Below, one piece after another: positions 40,645-48,006 of a stretch of 64,000 nt of DNA (positions are counted from its first letter, which is position 1; every line of letters starts with the position of its first letter). The stretch is from an uncultured Microbacterium sp. (GTDB lineage: Bacteria > Actinomycetota > Actinomycetes > Actinomycetales > Microbacteriaceae), in contig NZ_CAMFHZ010000006.1 of the NCBI RefSeq assembly GCF_945952435.1, positions 19,183 to 83,182 on the forward strand, in the 5' to 3' direction. The position numbers and the translations under genes were made by a program. The notes below the pieces were generated by a model, which had not been told where the DNA came from, searched no databases, and worked only from the letters and a program-made list of their open reading frames with translations.

Positions 40645-41652
40645 TCAGGCGGATGAGGACGCCGACGAGGCGGGAGGGGCCGGCGTCGCGACGGGGCGCG
40701 GCCGCGGAGGCGCCAGGGGCGGCTGCGCACGGAACTGCCGGGTGAGCGCGAGCACGACGATCACGAGCCCGCACACGATCCATCCGGACACTCCCAGCGG
40801 GCCGGCGAGCGCGAGATCCGTCTGCGTCGCCCCGAGCAGCACGACAAGGCCCGCGGCGGCGTTGAGCGCGCCGTGTGCGAGCACCGCGGGCCACACCGAG
40901 CCGGAGCGCAGCCGCAGCCAGCCGAAGAGGACGCCCCAGCCGACGCAGCCGACGATCATCAGCAGCACGCCGGTCGCGTCCATGCGCCCGAAGTTGTAGC
41001 CCAGCAGGATGACCGGCGTGTGCCAGAACCCCCAGATCGCGCCGCTCAGCAGCAGCGCGGGCCAGGTGCCCAACGGTCGGAGGGCGGGAAGCAGCCACCC
41101 GCGCCATCCGAGCTCCTCCCCGAAGGCGAAGACGGCGTTGAGGATCGCCGCGAGCGGGATCGTGGCGACCTGCGCGAGCACGATCACGGACGTGGGCGGC
41201 AACGCGGTTCCGGGCGGGACCTTCGCGGCGAGCTCGGCGGCGAAGGCCGTGAACGCCCAGTCGGGGTGCACGAAGCCCAGTGCCACGGCCACGACCACCG
41301 TCAGCACCACGATCACGGGCGGGGCGAGCCACCCCAGCACGATCATCCCGACGACGCGCTTCGCCGGCCGCAGCGGCCAGAGGCCCAGGCCGCGCAGACG
41401 CATGCCCGGCGCCGGGGTGCGCAGCGCGAACGTGACGACGAGGGCCGCGAGCATCGGAGTCAGCATCATCGCCGGAAGGAGCACGGCGGCGAGCGGGGCG
41501 ACCAGCCCGTCACCGATCCACAGGGGCAGGCAGACGAGCCAGGCCAGCGCGCACGCCAGCACGGTGTAGAGGATCACGGCACCCCAGCGCACGCGTCCGG
41601 GCACTCCCGGCGCCTCCCCCGCATCGGACGCCGATCTTTCCTGCGCACTCAT
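40645..41652 (-). CDS. CPBP family intramembrane metalloprotease-like protein
   Basis: 335 residues with about nine helices. The three glutamate/histidine motifs of the Abi/CPBP family are all present: FGEELGWRGWL (E-E-x-x-x-R), IWGFWHTPVILL (F-x-x-x-H) and LAHGALNAAAG (H-x-x-x-N). The C terminus is a Pro/Ala/Ser-rich tail. Family members process prenylated or membrane peptides or act in bacteriocin self-immunity; no such genes are adjacent here. ATG at 41652 has GGGGAG five bases upstream. Confidence 0.88.
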   Translation of the reverse strand: MSAQERSASDAGEAPGVPGRVRWGAVILYTVLACALAWLVCLPLWIGDGLVAPLAAVLLPAMMLTPMLAALVVTFALRTPAPGMRLRGLGLWPLRPAKRVVGMIVLGWLAPPVIVVLTVVVAVALGFVHPDWAFTAFAAELAAKVPPGTALPPTSVIVLAQVATIPLAAILNAVFAFGEELGWRGWLLPALRPLGTWPALLLSGAIWGFWHTPVILLGYNFGRMDATGVLLMIVGCVGWGVLFGWLRLRSGSVWPAVLAHGALNAAAGLVVLLGATQTDLALAGPLGVSGWIVCGLVIVVLALTRQFRAQPPLAPPRPRPVATPAPPASSASSSA

Positions 41653-41880
41653 CGTCTCTCCCCTCGCACGTCGATTCTTCCCCTCGCGCGTTCTCGGCGA
41701 CAGTGTGACGGGGCGGAGTGTCCGTAAGTCAAACGGCGCGTGTCGCCGCCGCTGAGGGGGCGCCGGCGCGGCGAGGGCCTGTCCGACCTCCTCAGCGTGC
41801 GGCGTGAAGACGCGCGGCAGGATTGTGGACGTTATCCACCCGATTCCCCCCGCCGCGGCGGTCGTCGGGAGACTGGGGGC
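41653..41880. other. 228-base divergent intergenic region
   Basis: No coding region supported. It contains a possible minus-strand promoter (TTGACT at 41727-41732, CACACT at 41702-41707, spacing 19) for the CPBP gene, a GAGACT box six bases before the ATG at 41881, and the short palindrome GTGGA-cgtta-TCCAC at 41826-41840. Confidence 0.4.
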
Positions 41881-42372
41881 ATGCGCATCACTCCCCGCCG
41901 CCTCGCCCTGGGCATGAGCCTGTGGCTTCCCAACCTGTTCAGCGGGATCCGTGTCCGTCGCTTCAGCGACGACTGGACGCGGGCGACGGTCGAGCTGCGG
42001 GTCACCCTCCTGACCCGCAACTACGTGAAGACGGCGTTCGGCGGATCCATGCAGGCCATGACCGACCCCTACTTCTTCATGCTCGTCATGCATCAGCTGG
42101 GCAGGGAGCACGTCGTCTGGGACACCCGGGGCGAGATCGAGTTCCTCCGTCCGGGCACGGGCGTTCTCACGGCAGAGTTCCACGTCCCGCCGGAGCGGAT
42201 CGCCGCCATCCGCGAGCGCGCGGCCGGTGGGGCGAAGGTCCTGGAATGGTTCGAGACCGAGATCACGGACCGCTCGGGCGCGGTCGTGGCCCGCGTGCGT
42301 CGCGAGGTCTACATCCGGGAGAAGAAGCGCGTCACCGCGGCGACGAGAGACGCCGGTACGCCGAAGGGGTGA
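41881..42372 (+). CDS. DUF4442 hot-dog fold protein (thioesterase-like)
   Basis: 163 residues. LFSGIRVRRFSDDWTRATVE, LTRNYVKTAFGGSMQAMTDP and the following FFMLVMHQLG are the DUF4442 pattern, a hot-dog fold related to acyl-CoA thioesterases. The gene ends with a basic tail. ATG 41881 was chosen because GAGACT lies six bases upstream and GGGGG directly before the ATG; an open frame further upstream has poor codon use. Its last 41 bases overlap the 3' end of the AraC gene on the other strand. Substrate unknown. Confidence 0.85.
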   Translation: MRITPRRLALGMSLWLPNLFSGIRVRRFSDDWTRATVELRVTLLTRNYVKTAFGGSMQAMTDPYFFMLVMHQLGREHVVWDTRGEIEFLRPGTGVLTAEFHVPPERIAAIRERAAGGAKVLEWFETEITDRSGAVVARVRREVYIREKKRVTAATRDAGTPKG

Positions 42373-43129
42373 AGCCGAGCACCGCGCGGAAGTCGTTCGC
42401 GAGGTGCGCCTGATCCGCGTAGCCGAGATCCGCCGCGAGCGTGGCGAGATCCGTCGCAGGATCCACCCGGATCCGCTCGGCCGCCTCCTGCAGACGGCGA
42501 CGGCGGATCATCGCGGCCGGCGAGAGACCGACGTGCCGGTGCGCGAGACGCTGCAGGGTGCGGACGGAGACCGCGAGGCGGGTCGCCGCCTGCTCGGGCG
42601 TGCGCACGTCGGGATCGGTCATGAGCATCTCGGACATCGCGTTGGCCTGCTGCGCGGGCGTCGGCAGGCCCGCACCCGGAGTCGCGCCGACCCGGGCGAC
42701 GAGCCACGCGCACAGGACGGCGGCGGCACGCTCGCGATGTCCGTCCCCCGAGTCCATCGCCGCGACCACCGCGCCGTGCAGCCCCGGCTCGTCGAGCAGC
42801 ACGGCGCGATCGAGCAGCGCCGCCGGCGCATCGGTGAGCGCGGGGACCGCAGCCGGCCGCAGCAGAGCGCCGACCGCCCAGCCGCGTCCCGCGAGATCGC
42901 GATGACTCCCGCGGGTCGTCGCCCCGACGAGAACGACGCCGTTCCGCTCGACCACCAGGTTGAGCGCCGGATACGCCACGACGTCCTGGCGCGAGGAGCG
43001 GCCCGGCTCGATGTCCCACTCGGGGATCCAGCACCAGCCGATCAGCTCCCGTGCGGCGGGCGAGGGCGGCAGGCGATGGAACTGCGGCAGTCGCGACGGA
43101 TACAGCACGCCGCGGGTGGGGTTCACCAT
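42332..43129 (-). CDS. AraC family transcriptional regulator
   Basis: 265 residues. An N-terminal sensor domain (IGWCWIPEWDIEPGRSSRQ, YPALNLVVERNGVV) is followed by the AraC DNA-binding domain with two helix-turn-helix units: AATRLAVSVRTLQRLAHRHV and TLAADLGYADQAHLANDFRA, ending FTPSAYRR. It is divergent from the VOC gene with a 96-base gap, both having leaderless promoters, so the VOC gene is a plausible target. Effector unknown. Confidence 0.92.
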   Translation of the reverse strand: MVNPTRGVLYPSRLPQFHRLPPSPAARELIGWCWIPEWDIEPGRSSRQDVVAYPALNLVVERNGVVLVGATTRGSHRDLAGRGWAVGALLRPAAVPALTDAPAALLDRAVLLDEPGLHGAVVAAMDSGDGHRERAAAVLCAWLVARVGATPGAGLPTPAQQANAMSEMLMTDPDVRTPEQAATRLAVSVRTLQRLAHRHVGLSPAAMIRRRRLQEAAERIRVDPATDLATLAADLGYADQAHLANDFRAVLGFTPSAYRRLSSPR

Positions 43130-43135
43130 GCTCTG

Positions 43136-43141
43136 AGCCTA
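43136..43141 (-). promoter_or_regulatory. Leaderless promoter -10 (TAGGCT) of the AraC gene
   Basis: Minus-strand TAGGCT, six bases, ATG at 43129. Confidence 0.65.
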
Positions 43142-43213
43142 GGACGCGGCACCGACGACGAGACCGCGACGGATGTGGCGCGGATCTGCAAGCCGCGGGA
43201 GGGTGCGCCTGCC

Positions 43214-43219
43214 TAGGGT
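43214..43219 (+). promoter_or_regulatory. Leaderless promoter -10 (TAGGGT) of the VOC gene
   Basis: TAGGGT, six bases (GGCCGC), ATG at 43226. Confidence 0.6.
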
Positions 43220-43225
43220 GGCCGC

Positions 43226-43762
43226 ATGAGCACAGACCAGAATGCGGCGCCAGGTCCCGAGCGGACGACCGGCGTCACCGGAGAGCACACCACGCAGGGC
43301 CGGCCGAACGGGGCGACCAGCCTGACCCCGTTCCTCGCGATCCCCGATGCGCGCGGCGCGATCGACTTCTACCGCGACGTGTTCGGCGCCAGGGTGATCG
43401 ATGTCACGGAGTTCGGCGGGGTCGTCGCCCACGCCGACCTCGACTTCGGGCTCGGCACCCTGCAGCTCGGCGATCCGAATCCGGAGTACGGACTGGTCGC
43501 CGCCCCGACCGGCGATGCCGACTGCTATTCGATGGGTCTGTACGTACCGGACGTCGACGACGTGGTGCGGCGCGCGGTCGCCGCGGGAGCCACGATCCGC
43601 GAGGCGCCCTCGACCTTCGTCTCCGGCGACCGCTATGCGAGCATCCGGGATCCGTACGGGGTGCGCTGGTCGGTCATGACCCGCGTCGAAGACCTCTCCG
43701 AGGCCGAGAGCGCGGCGAGGGTCGCGGAATGGGCGGCATCGTTCAGCGCACCGGAGAGCTGA
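43226..43762 (+). CDS. VOC (glyoxalase/bleomycin-resistance) family protein
   Basis: 178 residues. A roughly 35-residue polar N terminus precedes the VOC fold: LTPFLAIPDARGAIDFYRDV, GVVAHADLDFGLGTLQLGD and YVPDVDDVVRRAVAAGATI, ending RYASIRDPYGVRWSV. Similar to PhnB/YdhR-like proteins of unknown substrate; family members include lyases, dioxygenases and drug-binding proteins. The 3' end overlaps the SGNH hydrolase by 20 bases on the other strand. Possible regulation by the divergent AraC protein. Confidence 0.85.
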   Translation: MSTDQNAAPGPERTTGVTGEHTTQGRPNGATSLTPFLAIPDARGAIDFYRDVFGARVIDVTEFGGVVAHADLDFGLGTLQLGDPNPEYGLVAAPTGDADCYSMGLYVPDVDDVVRRAVAAGATIREAPSTFVSGDRYASIRDPYGVRWSVMTRVEDLSEAESAARVAEWAASFSAPES

Positions 43763-44624
43763 TCGCGGCGGCCTCACCCGGGCTCGCACGACGCACGGGC
43801 GGGGTCGTCCCGAGGTCGGCGAGCCCTTCCTCGGCCGCCGCGGTCACCGCGGGCAGGAGGGCGTCGGCCGTGCGCCGGTACCCGAGCGCGCTCGGATGGA
43901 ACCGGTCGAGGCTGAACATCTCGTCCGGCTCGTCCGAGAACATCGCCCCCACGGCACGACGCAGATCCACCGGTGTCGCCCCCTGCTCGATCGCCGCCTG
44001 CGCCTGGGCCGCGGCCAGCCGGCGGCTGAGGCGCGCCGCGATGGACCGCAGCGGCTGAGGCACGGGCCGCAGCGCACCGAGATCGGGGCAGGTGCCGACG
44101 ACGACCGCGGCGCCGAGCGCATGCAACCAGGCGATCGCGTCCTCGAGGTGCCGTACCGAGACCGAGATCGGGATCCGGTGCGTGACGTCGTTGCCGCCGA
44201 CCACGATCACCGCGACGTCGGGGACGTAGTCGTCCGCAAGACCTGCGAGCTGCGCGTCGAGATCGGGCGACTCGGATCCGACCACCGCGACCGTGCGCAA
44301 CCGCACCGGACGGTGCGACCGTCGCGCGAGGCCCTTCGCGAGCCGTCCTCCGAGGGTGTCCTTGCGGCGCTCGGCTCCGAGCCCCGCCGCGAGCGAATCG
44401 CCCAGCAGGAGCAGGTCGATCGGCTCGCCCGCGAGCCGTGGGCGCCACACCCGGTCGGCGTCCAGCGCGTCCTCGCCCAGGGGCTTGCCGATCCGGCGAC
44501 GCGCGATGCGCGCCTGCCGTGTGAGCAGCAGCCGCGCCGCGACCGCGGTGGCGCCCAGGAGCAGGGCGGCCGCCACGATCGCCAGTGGCCGGGAGCGGAT
44601 CCGTTCGACAGTGCGCGCGGGCAT
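43743..44624 (-). CDS. SGNH/GDSL hydrolase, membrane-anchored
   Basis: 293 residues. One N-terminal helix (PLAIVAAALLLGATAVAARL) anchors the protein. Esterase blocks are complete: LLLLGDSLAAGLGAERRKD (Ser nucleophile in GDS), VIVVGGNDVTH (block III, G-x-N-D) and DRFHPSALGYRR (D-x-x-H). It is a probable extracytoplasmic lipase/esterase. The C terminus has no extra domain. Its ATG lacks a clear ribosome binding site. Overlaps the VOC gene tail-to-tail by 20 bases. Confidence 0.9.
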   Translation of the reverse strand: MPARTVERIRSRPLAIVAAALLLGATAVAARLLLTRQARIARRRIGKPLGEDALDADRVWRPRLAGEPIDLLLLGDSLAAGLGAERRKDTLGGRLAKGLARRSHRPVRLRTVAVVGSESPDLDAQLAGLADDYVPDVAVIVVGGNDVTHRIPISVSVRHLEDAIAWLHALGAAVVVGTCPDLGALRPVPQPLRSIAARLSRRLAAAQAQAAIEQGATPVDLRRAVGAMFSDEPDEMFSLDRFHPSALGYRRTADALLPAVTAAAEEGLADLGTTPPVRRASPGEAAAISSPVR

Positions 44625-44702
44625 GCGCCGATCTCACCGCACCGAGGTGAACGGCGCGTGACGGTGGACGGTCCCGCGGGTCGGGCCGGCCCCGGCGATA
44701 TC

Positions 44703-46010
44703 TCAGCTCAGCGGCTTGACCTCGAGGGAGCCCACGGCGTCGCCGGAGCGGAGGCTCGCGAAACCGGTGTAGCCGTCGGCGGCCGCGCGTTCGAGCAGGG
44801 CCTTGAGGTTCTTCGTGCGTCGCTCCAGGCGGACGCGTGCTCCGGCCGCGATCAGGGCGGCCTTGTGCGCGACGAGCTCCGCCACGGGAACGTCCGGGTC
44901 GTGCACGAGCACCACGGTGGACGCGGAGCCCTCGTCCGCGGACTCCAGCAGATCCACGATGCGCTCGAACCCGATCGAGAAGCCCACAGCGGGCACCGGC
45001 TGTCCGAGGAAGCGGCCGATCATGCCGTCGTATCGGCCGCCGCCGCCGAGCGAGTAGCTCACCGAGGGATGCGCGAGCTCCATGATCGTGCCCGTGTAGT
45101 AGCCCATCCCCCGCACGAGGAACGGATCGAACCGCAGCGGGATCGGATCGATCTCCGCGGGGGCGTCCGGGTCGGCGGGGCGTGCGGCGGCGACCGCGTC
45201 GCCGAGCGCGACGAGGTGATCGACGATCTCGTCCGGAGCGCCCTCGGGCAGCGCCTTGCGGATCTGGCGCTCGCCGTACGAGTTGTACTCGAGCGTCTGC
45301 GGGCGCCGCAGGAACGCCGAGAACGCGTCCACCGCCGACGCCGTCGCCCCGCGCTCGCGCAGCTCGGCGATGATGCCGTCCGTCCCGACCTTGTCGAGCT
45401 TGTCGATCGTGATGAGCACCGCGGGCCGCTCGTCGGCGGTGAAGCCGAAGGAGTCGAGCATCCAGTCCAGCACACGACGGTCGTTCACGCGCACGACGCC
45501 GCCCGCGAGCCCGAGCGCGTCGATCGTGTCGAGCGAGGCGACGATGAGCTCCGCCTCCGCGCGTGCGGAGTCGTCGCCGATGATGTCGATGTCGCACTGC
45601 ACGAACTGGCGGTAGCGCCCCTTCTGCGGACGCTCGGCCCGCCAGACCGGACCGATCTGGATCGAGCGGAACACACCGGGGAGCTGGCCGCGGTTGGTCG
45701 CGTAGAACCGGGCGAGCGGGACGGTGAGGTCGTAGCGCAGGCCCAGGTCGCTCAGCGCCGCGGGATCCTCGGCGCCCGCGCGGATCGCCTCGGGGTCCAG
45801 TCCGCGGCGGACGATGTTGAACGAGAGCTTCTCGTTGTCGCCGCCGATCCCGGCATGCAGCCGGTCGTACTCCTCGACGACGGGGGTCTCGATCTCGTCG
45901 AAGCCGTGCGCGCGATAGCGCTCGCGGATGACGGAGAGCACACGCTCACGACGTGCCTTGTCGGCGGGGAGGAAGTCGCGCATCCCGCGCGGAGGATTCA
46001 CCGTTGCCAC
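44703..46010 (-). CDS. hisS: Histidyl-tRNA synthetase
   Basis: 435 residues, class II. PPRGMRDFLPADKARRERVL (motif 1 region), RYDLTVPLARFYA, FRSIQIGPVWRAERPQKGRY (motif 2) and the histidine-binding LVRGMGYYTGTIMEL, then GGGGRYDGMI and FSIGFERIVDLL (motif 3). It charges tRNA-His. GTG at 46010 lies six bases after AAGAAT; the next GTG three codons in is an alternative. The MazG gene ends 40 bases upstream, so they may share transcripts from nhaA. Confidence 0.97.
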   Translation of the reverse strand: MATVNPPRGMRDFLPADKARRERVLSVIRERYRAHGFDEIETPVVEEYDRLHAGIGGDNEKLSFNIVRRGLDPEAIRAGAEDPAALSDLGLRYDLTVPLARFYATNRGQLPGVFRSIQIGPVWRAERPQKGRYRQFVQCDIDIIGDDSARAEAELIVASLDTIDALGLAGGVVRVNDRRVLDWMLDSFGFTADERPAVLITIDKLDKVGTDGIIAELRERGATASAVDAFSAFLRRPQTLEYNSYGERQIRKALPEGAPDEIVDHLVALGDAVAAARPADPDAPAEIDPIPLRFDPFLVRGMGYYTGTIMELAHPSVSYSLGGGGRYDGMIGRFLGQPVPAVGFSIGFERIVDLLESADEGSASTVVLVHDPDVPVAELVAHKAALIAAGARVRLERRTKNLKALLERAAADGYTGFASLRSGDAVGSLEVKPLS

Positions 46011-46050
46011 GGCTCCATTCTTCCAGGTCGCCCGACGCGCGCCCACCGAC

Positions 46051-46743
46051 TCAGTCCGTCGCCGGACTCTCCGTCGCACGCACCTGGTCCTCCAGGAAAC
46101 GGACGCGCTCGCGCAGCGCACGCTCGGCGTCCCACCCGCGTGTGCGCGCCGTCTCGACGAGCGCGAGCAGCATCTCCCCGAGCTCGGCCTCCGACGCCGG
46201 CGTCGACGTCGGCGTCGCGGACGACGGATCCGCCGCCGAGGACGGGCGGGCTACCGCCTCCGCCTTCGCCGCGCGTCCCAGGACCTTCTGCGCGAGCGCC
46301 AGCGCCGGCATGCCTCGGGGGATCCCGTCGAGCACGCTGCGGCGGGACCGCTTCTCCGCGGCCTTCGCGGCGTTCCAGTGCACGAGCACTTCCTCCGGCG
46401 TGCGTGCGACGGCATCGCCGAACACGTGCGGATGACGGCGCGTCATCTTCTCGGAGAGCGTGCGCGCGACGTCGTCGATGTCGAAGGGATCCTCCGGGTC
46501 CTGCGCCGCGATCGCGGCGTGGAAGAGCACCTGCCAGAGCAGATCGCCCAGTTCCTCGCGCAGCTCCGCACGATCGCCGCGCTCGACCGCGTCGATGAGC
46601 TCCCAGGACTCCTCCACGAGGTAGGGCACGAGCTCCCGGTGGGTCATGGCCCGGGACCAGACGCAGCGCTCCCTGACCTCCCGCATGACCTCGGCGGCCT
46701 GGCGGAGCGGATCCGGATCGCGCCCCGTCGTCTCAGCGCTCAT
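46051..46743 (-). CDS. mazG: MazG family nucleoside triphosphate pyrophosphohydrolase
   Basis: 230 residues. VPYLVEESWELIDAVERGD with REELGDLLWQVLFHAAIA forms the E-x-x-E...E-x-x-D magnesium-binding helices of MazG. EKMTRRHPHVFGDAVA and VLVHWNAAKAAEK continue the domain. Between about 165 and 190 there is a low-complexity Ser/Ala/Pro/Thr linker. MazG hydrolyses (d)NTPs to monophosphates and affects ppGpp level in E. coli. The ATG overlaps the nhaA 3' end by eleven bases. Confidence 0.92.
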   Translation of the reverse strand: MSAETTGRDPDPLRQAAEVMREVRERCVWSRAMTHRELVPYLVEESWELIDAVERGDRAELREELGDLLWQVLFHAAIAAQDPEDPFDIDDVARTLSEKMTRRHPHVFGDAVARTPEEVLVHWNAAKAAEKRSRRSVLDGIPRGMPALALAQKVLGRAAKAEAVARPSSAADPSSATPTSTPASEAELGEMLLALVETARTRGWDAERALRERVRFLEDQVRATESPATD

Positions 46744-47938
46744 CCTCGGCCTCCTCGTCCTCGTCGCCCCACTCGTCGTCGGAATCGCCCGCCCTGCGAT
46801 GCGCCCTGGCCCGCCACGAGACGAGCACCGCCCCGAGCACGAGCGAGACCATCGACCCGAACAGCACCGCCAGGATCGCCTGGTCCCGCACGCCCGGCGC
46901 GCCCGCGAAGGCGAGGTTGGCGAGCAGCAGCGACACCGTGAAGCCGATGCCGCCGAGAGCTCCGGCGGCGAGCAGGTCGGGGAAGCGGATCGCCGGATCC
47001 GATCCCGGCGGGCGCACCCGCTGCGCCAGCGCCCCGAAAAGCGCGATGCCCACGAGCTTGCCGATCGGCAGCGCGAGCAGGATCCCGAAGAACGCCGGGG
47101 ACAGCTGGTCCACCGGAACCTGCGGGATGACCACGAACGCCGCGACGAAGGCGAACAGCGGCAGGACGAGCCCGTTCACCCAGGGCTCGAGCACGTGCCT
47201 CGCCCTGTCCGCGGGGCGGGGCGCCATGACGAGCCCGAGCAGCACGCCGGCGATGGTGGCATGCACACCCGACGTGGCGAAGAGGCCCCAGGCGACGACT
47301 CCGACGACGGCCATGAGCACACGGAGCAACGCGGAGGGGCGTCGCTGCAGCATCCGGCTCAACACGGCGAACACCGCGACGGCCACGACGCCGAGGACGA
47401 GCAGCAGCACGTTCAGCCCGTGCGCGAACAGCACCGCGATGAAGACGATGCCGACGATGTCGTCGAGGATCGCGAGAGCCAGCAGGAACGCCCGCACGGC
47501 GGACGGGAGGCCCCGACCGAACACCGCGAGCACCCCCAGCGCGAAGGCGATGTCCGTCGCGGTGGGGATCGGCCAGCCGGTCGCGCTCGCGTCCCGTCCC
47601 GCGATGAGGAGGTAGAGGGCGATCGGCACCAGGATCCCGCCCGCGGCGGCGATCGCGGGCTGGATCGCGACCCGGAGGCTGTTCAGTTCCCCGCGGGTCA
47701 GCTCGTACTGCAGTTCGAGCGCGACGACGAAGAAGAACAGTGCGAGCACGCCGTCCGAGACCCAGTGCGCGACGGACAGATCGAGTCCGGTGCCTGGCAC
47801 GGCGAGATGCGCGTCGAGCAGTCCGGCGATCGCGTCGTGCGAGCCGAGATTGGCGAGCAGCAGGCCGAGGGCGGCGGCCGCGAGCAGCAGCACGGCGGAG
47901 AACGGGGCGGAACGGAGGGAGCGGGACAGGCGGCTCAT
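46733..47938 (-). CDS. nhaA: Na+/H+ antiporter NhaA
   Basis: 401 residues, twelve-helix type. LNSLRVAIQPAIAAAGG, PIPTATDIAFALGVLAVFG and FLLALAILDDIVGIVFIA carry the conserved motifs; the two Asp of L-D-D-I are the ion-binding pair (D163/D164 of E. coli). LGGIGFTVSLLLANLAF is typical of helix XI. A charged C-terminal tail (DSDDEWGDEDEEAEDER) is unusual but not unique. I chose ATG 47938 for its GGAGGG site over an upstream GTG at 47965. Divergent from ppc. Confidence 0.95.
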   Translation of the reverse strand: MSRLSRSLRSAPFSAVLLLAAAALGLLLANLGSHDAIAGLLDAHLAVPGTGLDLSVAHWVSDGVLALFFFVVALELQYELTRGELNSLRVAIQPAIAAAGGILVPIALYLLIAGRDASATGWPIPTATDIAFALGVLAVFGRGLPSAVRAFLLALAILDDIVGIVFIAVLFAHGLNVLLLVLGVVAVAVFAVLSRMLQRRPSALLRVLMAVVGVVAWGLFATSGVHATIAGVLLGLVMAPRPADRARHVLEPWVNGLVLPLFAFVAAFVVIPQVPVDQLSPAFFGILLALPIGKLVGIALFGALAQRVRPPGSDPAIRFPDLLAAGALGGIGFTVSLLLANLAFAGAPGVRDQAILAVLFGSMVSLVLGAVLVSWRARAHRRAGDSDDEWGDEDEEAEDER

Positions 47939-47993
47939 CCCCTCCACCGTATCGCGGGACGTCACGCGTTCGGACCCGGAGGCGCGACCGGTC

Positions 47994-47999
47994 TACTCT
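47994..47999 (+). promoter_or_regulatory. Leaderless promoter -10 (TACTCT) of ppc
   Basis: TACTCT, seven bases, GTG at 48007. Open frame continues upstream, but this box sets the start. Confidence 0.65.
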
Positions 48000-48006
48000 C
48001 GGAATC

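Noticed and set aside
39091..40656. Open frame across the PH-domain and methyltransferase genes on the plus strand
   Set aside because: Spans two independent minus-strand genes and their intergenic gap; no start signal or domain.
41832..41840. Replication origin from a DnaA-box-like sequence
   Set aside because: Only one imperfect box, no AT-rich unwinding region and no dnaA, dnaN or gyr genes nearby.
46011..46121. N-terminal extension of hisS
   Set aside because: It overlaps the end of mazG and lacks conservation; GTG 46010 starts just before the conserved PPRGMRDFLP block and follows a -10-like AAGAAT.
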